A stretch of 7,360 nt of DNA. Origin: CAYLNK01 sp964384675. Lineage in GTDB: Bacteria > Acidobacteriota > Thermoanaerobaculia > UBA5066. The notes under the pieces are model-generated. The model saw only the letters and a list, made by a program, of their open reading frames with translations, was not told the DNA's origin and did not search any database. Location of the stretch: positions 1-7,360 of the forward strand of contig CAYLNK010000334.1 in the NCBI GenBank assembly GCA_964384675.1, written 5' to 3'. The position numbers were made by a program, and so were the translations under genes. How positions within the stretch are numbered: the stretch's first letter is position 1; each line of letters begins with the position of its first letter. This document shows, in pieces, positions 4,849-7,360 of the stretch.

Positions 4849-6903
4849 AGGCTCCGGGCTCCGCGCGTGACGACGACCCTGACCGCCTGTCCCCGCAACT
4901 GCTACTCGACCTGCTCGATGAGCGTGACGGTCGAGGAGGGGCGAGTCGTCGCGATCGGCGCCGTGCCCGCCAATCGCGCGACGCCGGAGGGGCCGTGCCT
5001 GAAGGGCCTCGCCTACGTCGAGCGGGCGCGCTCCGACCAGCGGATCACACGCCCGCTGCGGCGCCGGCCCGACGGCTCGTTCACGCCCTTCTCGTGGGAC
5101 GACGCGCTCGGCGAGATCGCCACCGCCCTCGAGAAGGCGCGGCGGGAGGACGGGCCGCGCAGCGTCCTCACCTACGCCGCGAGCGGCACCAAGGGCCTCC
5201 TCAACGGAGCCGGCCTCGCCTTCTGGCGCCTCTTCGGCGGCTGCACGACGACGTACGGTGACCTCTGCTGGCCCGCCGGCCTCGAGGCGACCCGTCTGAC
5301 CCTGGGCGACAACACACACAACGCGCCGTGGGACCTCGTGAACGCGCGCCTGATCGTGATGTGGGGGAAGAACGCGGCGGAGACCAACGTCCACCAGATG
5401 GCGCACGTGAACGAGGCGCTCTCGCGAGGCGGGACCCTCGTGGTGATCGACCCGCGCCGCACCGAGACCGCCGAGCGCGCGTCGCTCCTCCTGCCGCTCC
5501 GGCCCGGCTCCGACGGCGCGCTGGCCCTTTCGCTCGGGCACGTCCTCGTGCGCGATGGGCACGTCGACCGGGCGTTCGTCGAGCGCCACGTGCACGGCTA
5601 CGCTGAGTGGGCGGAGCTCGTCGCGGGATGGAGCCCGGCTCGCGCGGCCGCGGTGTGCGGCGTGCCGGCCTCGTCCATCGAGCGCCTCGGAACGCTCCTC
5701 GGCGTCTCGCACCCCGCCACGCTCATCCCGGGCTTCGGGATGCAGCGCTTCACCAACTCCGGCCAGGCGATGCGGGCGATGCTGGCGCTCCTCGCGGTCA
5801 CCGGGCAGATCGGCCTCCCGGGCGCGGGCTGGATGTACGCCAACCTTCAGACGCAGGTCTTCTCCCACGTGAAGGACCCGCTCGACTGCTACCCGCCCGA
5901 GACACCGGACGGCGTCGTGCGCGTCTCCATCTCGACCGCTCGCCTGGGACGCGACATGCTGGCGACCCGCGATCCGAGGCTTCGCGTGGCGTGGGTCGAA
6001 CGGGGCAACCCGATCCCGCAGAACCCGGACACCAACGTCGTCGTCGACGCGTTCCGCGCGCTCGACTTCCGCGTCGTGGTCGAGGAGTTCCTCACCGACA
6101 CGGCCCGCGAGGCCGACGTCGTCCTCCCCGCCAAGAACCTCTTCGAGCAGACGGACGTGATCGGGGCGTACTGGCACCCGTACCTGCAGCTCCGGCGGAA
6201 GGTCGTCGAGCCGCCGCCCGAGGTGAAGCCGGAGACCGAGACCTACCGCGCGCTCGGGCGGCGGCTCGGGATCGACGAGGCGTCCCTTTCCGCCGCGTTG
6301 CCGGGGCCGTCGGACGCCGCCGTCGAGGCGTGGCTCGAGACGCGGCTCGCCCCCCTCGGCCTCTCGCTCGCGAGCTTCGCGGAAGGTCCCGTCCTGTCGC
6401 CCGCCTTCGCCGAGGTGGCGTTCGCGGACCGCGTCTTCCCGACCCCGAGCGGGAAGATCGAGCTGGTCAGCGAGGAGGCCGCGCGGCGCTGGGGCGTCGC
6501 GCCGCTACCTGAGTTCCACGAGGCCGAGGAGCGGCCCGATCCGGCGGGCGCGTTCCCGCTCCACCTCCTGACGCCCAACACCAAGAACCGGATCCACAGC
6601 CAGTTCGGCAACCTGGAGACGATCCGGCGGATGGCGCCCGCGCCGTTCGTGGCGATGCACCCGAGGGACGCGCGCGAGCGGGGCCTCGAGGAGGGGTCGC
6701 GCGCCCGGATCTTCAACGACCGGGGCGCGCTGACGCTCCCCGTGCGGCTCGACCACGGCCTCCGCCCCGGGGCCGTCTGCGTGACGAACGGCTTCTGGCT
6801 CACGGAAGGGGGCGCCGTGAACGTCCTGACGAAGGGACGCGAGACGGACATGGGACACGGCGCCGCGTTCCACGACAACGCCGTGCAGGTGGAGAAAGCG
6901 TGA
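4843..6903 (+). CDS. Molybdopterin-dependent oxidoreductase, catalytic subunit (DMSO reductase family)
   Basis: This 686-residue protein is the Mo/W-bis-pterin catalytic subunit of a complex-iron-sulfur-molybdoenzyme. The N-terminal [4Fe-4S] motif is Cys16, Cys20, Cys24 (CPRNCYSTC) and Cys52 (GPCLKG). The Molybdopterin domain follows, with WGKNAAETNVHQM (174-186), VVIDPRRTETAE (200-211), GFGMQRFTNSGQ (297-308) and WVERGNPIPQNPD (384-396). The C-terminal pterin-dinucleotide-binding domain spans about 572-686 (LTPNTKNRIHSQFGN at 576-590; VTNGFW at 647-652). Cys142 in YGDLCWPAG occupies the place of the Mo-ligating serine in GDYS of DMSO reductases, so a Cys-ligated site is inferred. There is no twin-arginine leader: the nearest upstream in-frame stop is at 4780-4782 and no ATG, GTG or TTG lies between it and 4843. 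A cytoplasmic location is therefore predicted. Starts at 4846 and GTG 4867 remain possible. It is followed after four bases by its ferredoxin partner. Substrate unknown; thiosulfate, polysulfide, another S/N-oxide or an organic substrate are all open. Confidence 0.93.
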   Translation: MMRLRAPRVTTTLTACPRNCYSTCSMSVTVEEGRVVAIGAVPANRATPEGPCLKGLAYVERARSDQRITRPLRRRPDGSFTPFSWDDALGEIATALEKARREDGPRSVLTYAASGTKGLLNGAGLAFWRLFGGCTTTYGDLCWPAGLEATRLTLGDNTHNAPWDLVNARLIVMWGKNAAETNVHQMAHVNEALSRGGTLVVIDPRRTETAERASLLLPLRPGSDGALALSLGHVLVRDGHVDRAFVERHVHGYAEWAELVAGWSPARAAAVCGVPASSIERLGTLLGVSHPATLIPGFGMQRFTNSGQAMRAMLALLAVTGQIGLPGAGWMYANLQTQVFSHVKDPLDCYPPETPDGVVRVSISTARLGRDMLATRDPRLRVAWVERGNPIPQNPDTNVVVDAFRALDFRVVVEEFLTDTAREADVVLPAKNLFEQTDVIGAYWHPYLQLRRKVVEPPPEVKPETETYRALGRRLGIDEASLSAALPGPSDAAVEAWLETRLAPLGLSLASFAEGPVLSPAFAEVAFADRVFPTPSGKIELVSEEAARRWGVAPLPEFHEAEERPDPAGAFPLHLLTPNTKNRIHSQFGNLETIRRMAPAPFVAMHPRDARERGLEEGSRARIFNDRGALTLPVRLDHGLRPGAVCVTNGFWLTEGGAVNVLTKGRETDMGHGAAFHDNAVQVEKA

Positions 6904-6907
6904 GGCG

Positions 6908-7360
6908 ATGACGGTCGCGTCCCCCGGGCGGATCGCGTTCGGCTTCGTCCCCGACCTCTGCACCGGCTGCGAGGCGTGCCGCGTGGCGTGCGGGATCGAG
7001 AACGGCGGCGGCGTCGACACCGGCTGGCGGCAGGTGACGACGTTCAACCCGGCGCGGCACCCGGCGCTCCCCACCCGCCACCTCTCGCTCGCGTGCAACC
7101 ACTGCGAGACGCCGGCCTGCGCCGACGCCTGCCCGGCGCGCGCCTACCGTCGCGACGGGCGGACCGGCGCGGTGCTGATCGACGCGGAGAGGTGCATCGG
7201 CTGCCGCTACTGCTCCTGGGTCTGCCCCTACGACGCGCCCCGCTTCGACGAGGCGCGCGGCGTGATGACCAAGTGCACGTTCTGCTACGACCGGCTCGGC
7301 GCGGGGCTCGCTCCCGCCTGCGCCGCGGCGTGCCCCACGGGGGCGCTCACGGCGGGGCCG
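6908..7360 (+). CDS. DmsB-like four-cluster [4Fe-4S] electron-transfer subunit (3' partial)
   Basis: The frame is open from the ATG to the window end (151 residues, no stop). It carries sixteen cysteines in four groups: 18/21/24/28 (CTGCEACRVAC), 63/66/71/75 (CNHCETPACADAC), 96/99/102/106 (CIGCRYCSWVC) and 123/126/138/142 (CTFC and CAAAC). This is the complete four-[4Fe-4S] pattern of DmsB/PsrB-type subunits, with no Cys-to-Trp change of the NarH kind. CIGCRYC, CPYDAPRF and MTKCTFCYDR closely parallel E. coli DmsB as I recall it. It would pass electrons between the molybdenum subunit and a membrane quinone-reactive anchor. The ATG lies four bases after the catalytic-subunit stop, indicating translational coupling; the Shine-Dalgarno is weak (GAGG at 6902-6905 is close, GGAG at 6891-6894 is far). 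No signal peptide is present, as is normal for the family. DmsB is about 205 residues, so perhaps 50 residues are missing. A DmsC or NrfD-type anchor gene is expected next. Confidence 0.94.
   Translation, partial: MTVASPGRIAFGFVPDLCTGCEACRVACGIENGGGVDTGWRQVTTFNPARHPALPTRHLSLACNHCETPACADACPARAYRRDGRTGAVLIDAERCIGCRYCSWVCPYDAPRFDEARGVMTKCTFCYDRLGAGLAPACAAACPTGALTAGP

Noticed and set aside
3378..4898. Longer form of the methyltransferase starting at TTG 4898.
   Set aside because: The added 18 residues do not look like the family N-terminus, the start codon is poor, and the ATG at 4844 has a plausible CGGAG ribosome binding site.
4107..5261. A 384-codon plus-strand open frame spanning the divergent junction.
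   Set aside because: It overlaps the methyltransferase antisense and the oxidoreductase out of frame, and the translation is compositionally biased with no recognisable motif.
2629..6177. An 1182-codon minus-strand open frame.
   Set aside because: It crosses rocD, Uma2, the methyltransferase and the oxidoreductase on both strands with low-complexity Arg/Gly/Pro/Ala content and no domain. Real genes with intact motifs occupy other frames throughout.

Overview
The window is uniformly GC-rich (roughly 70% by eye), with strong G/C preference at third codon positions and very short spacers. It reads as ordinary chromosomal DNA of a high-GC bacterium. The gene mix (a PlsC-type acyltransferase with a long membrane C-terminus, a Uma2 nuclease-fold protein, a PKMT-type methyltransferase and a DmsAB-like oxidoreductase) would fit Acidobacteriota, Myxococcota or a similar lineage. 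Nothing here fixes the taxon. I see no rRNA, tRNA, CRISPR array, insertion sequence or phage gene.

Layout. Positions 2-1409 hold two plus-strand genes in an apparent lipid operon: the C-terminal part of a probable phospholipid/glycerol acyltransferase (its start lies before the window), then a six-helix PAP2-superfamily membrane enzyme with sphingomyelin-synthase-like motifs. Positions 1461-2684 encode ornithine aminotransferase (rocD), with every key active-site residue present. A strong hairpin at 2693-2732 separates rocD from two minus-strand genes: a Uma2-family protein (2721-3341) and, upstream of it on the same strand, a class I SAM methyltransferase with the protein-lysine-methyltransferase regulatory architecture (3378-4844). 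Divergent from the methyltransferase, with overlapping start codons, is a plus-strand redox operon. It comprises a molybdopterin oxidoreductase catalytic subunit (4843-6903) and, four bases later, a DmsB-like four-cluster ferredoxin subunit cut by the window end (6908 onward). A membrane anchor gene probably follows outside the window.

How the genes work together. The catalytic and ferredoxin subunits should form an electron-transfer complex of the complex-iron-sulfur-molybdoenzyme type. Neither has a twin-arginine leader, and for the catalytic subunit an upstream in-frame stop rules one out, so the active site is predicted to be cytoplasmic. The predicted molybdenum ligand is cysteine, not the serine of DMSO reductase, so the substrate should not be assumed to be DMSO. 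The lipid pair could make and then remodel a phosphatidate-derived headgroup. RocD looks like a stand-alone arginine/ornithine catabolism or proline-linked gene.

No clearly new multi-gene system is evident. The points most worth a second look are the sphingomyelin-synthase-like enzyme beside the acyltransferase, the leaderless Cys-type molybdoenzyme, and its start-codon overlap with the PKMT-like methyltransferase.
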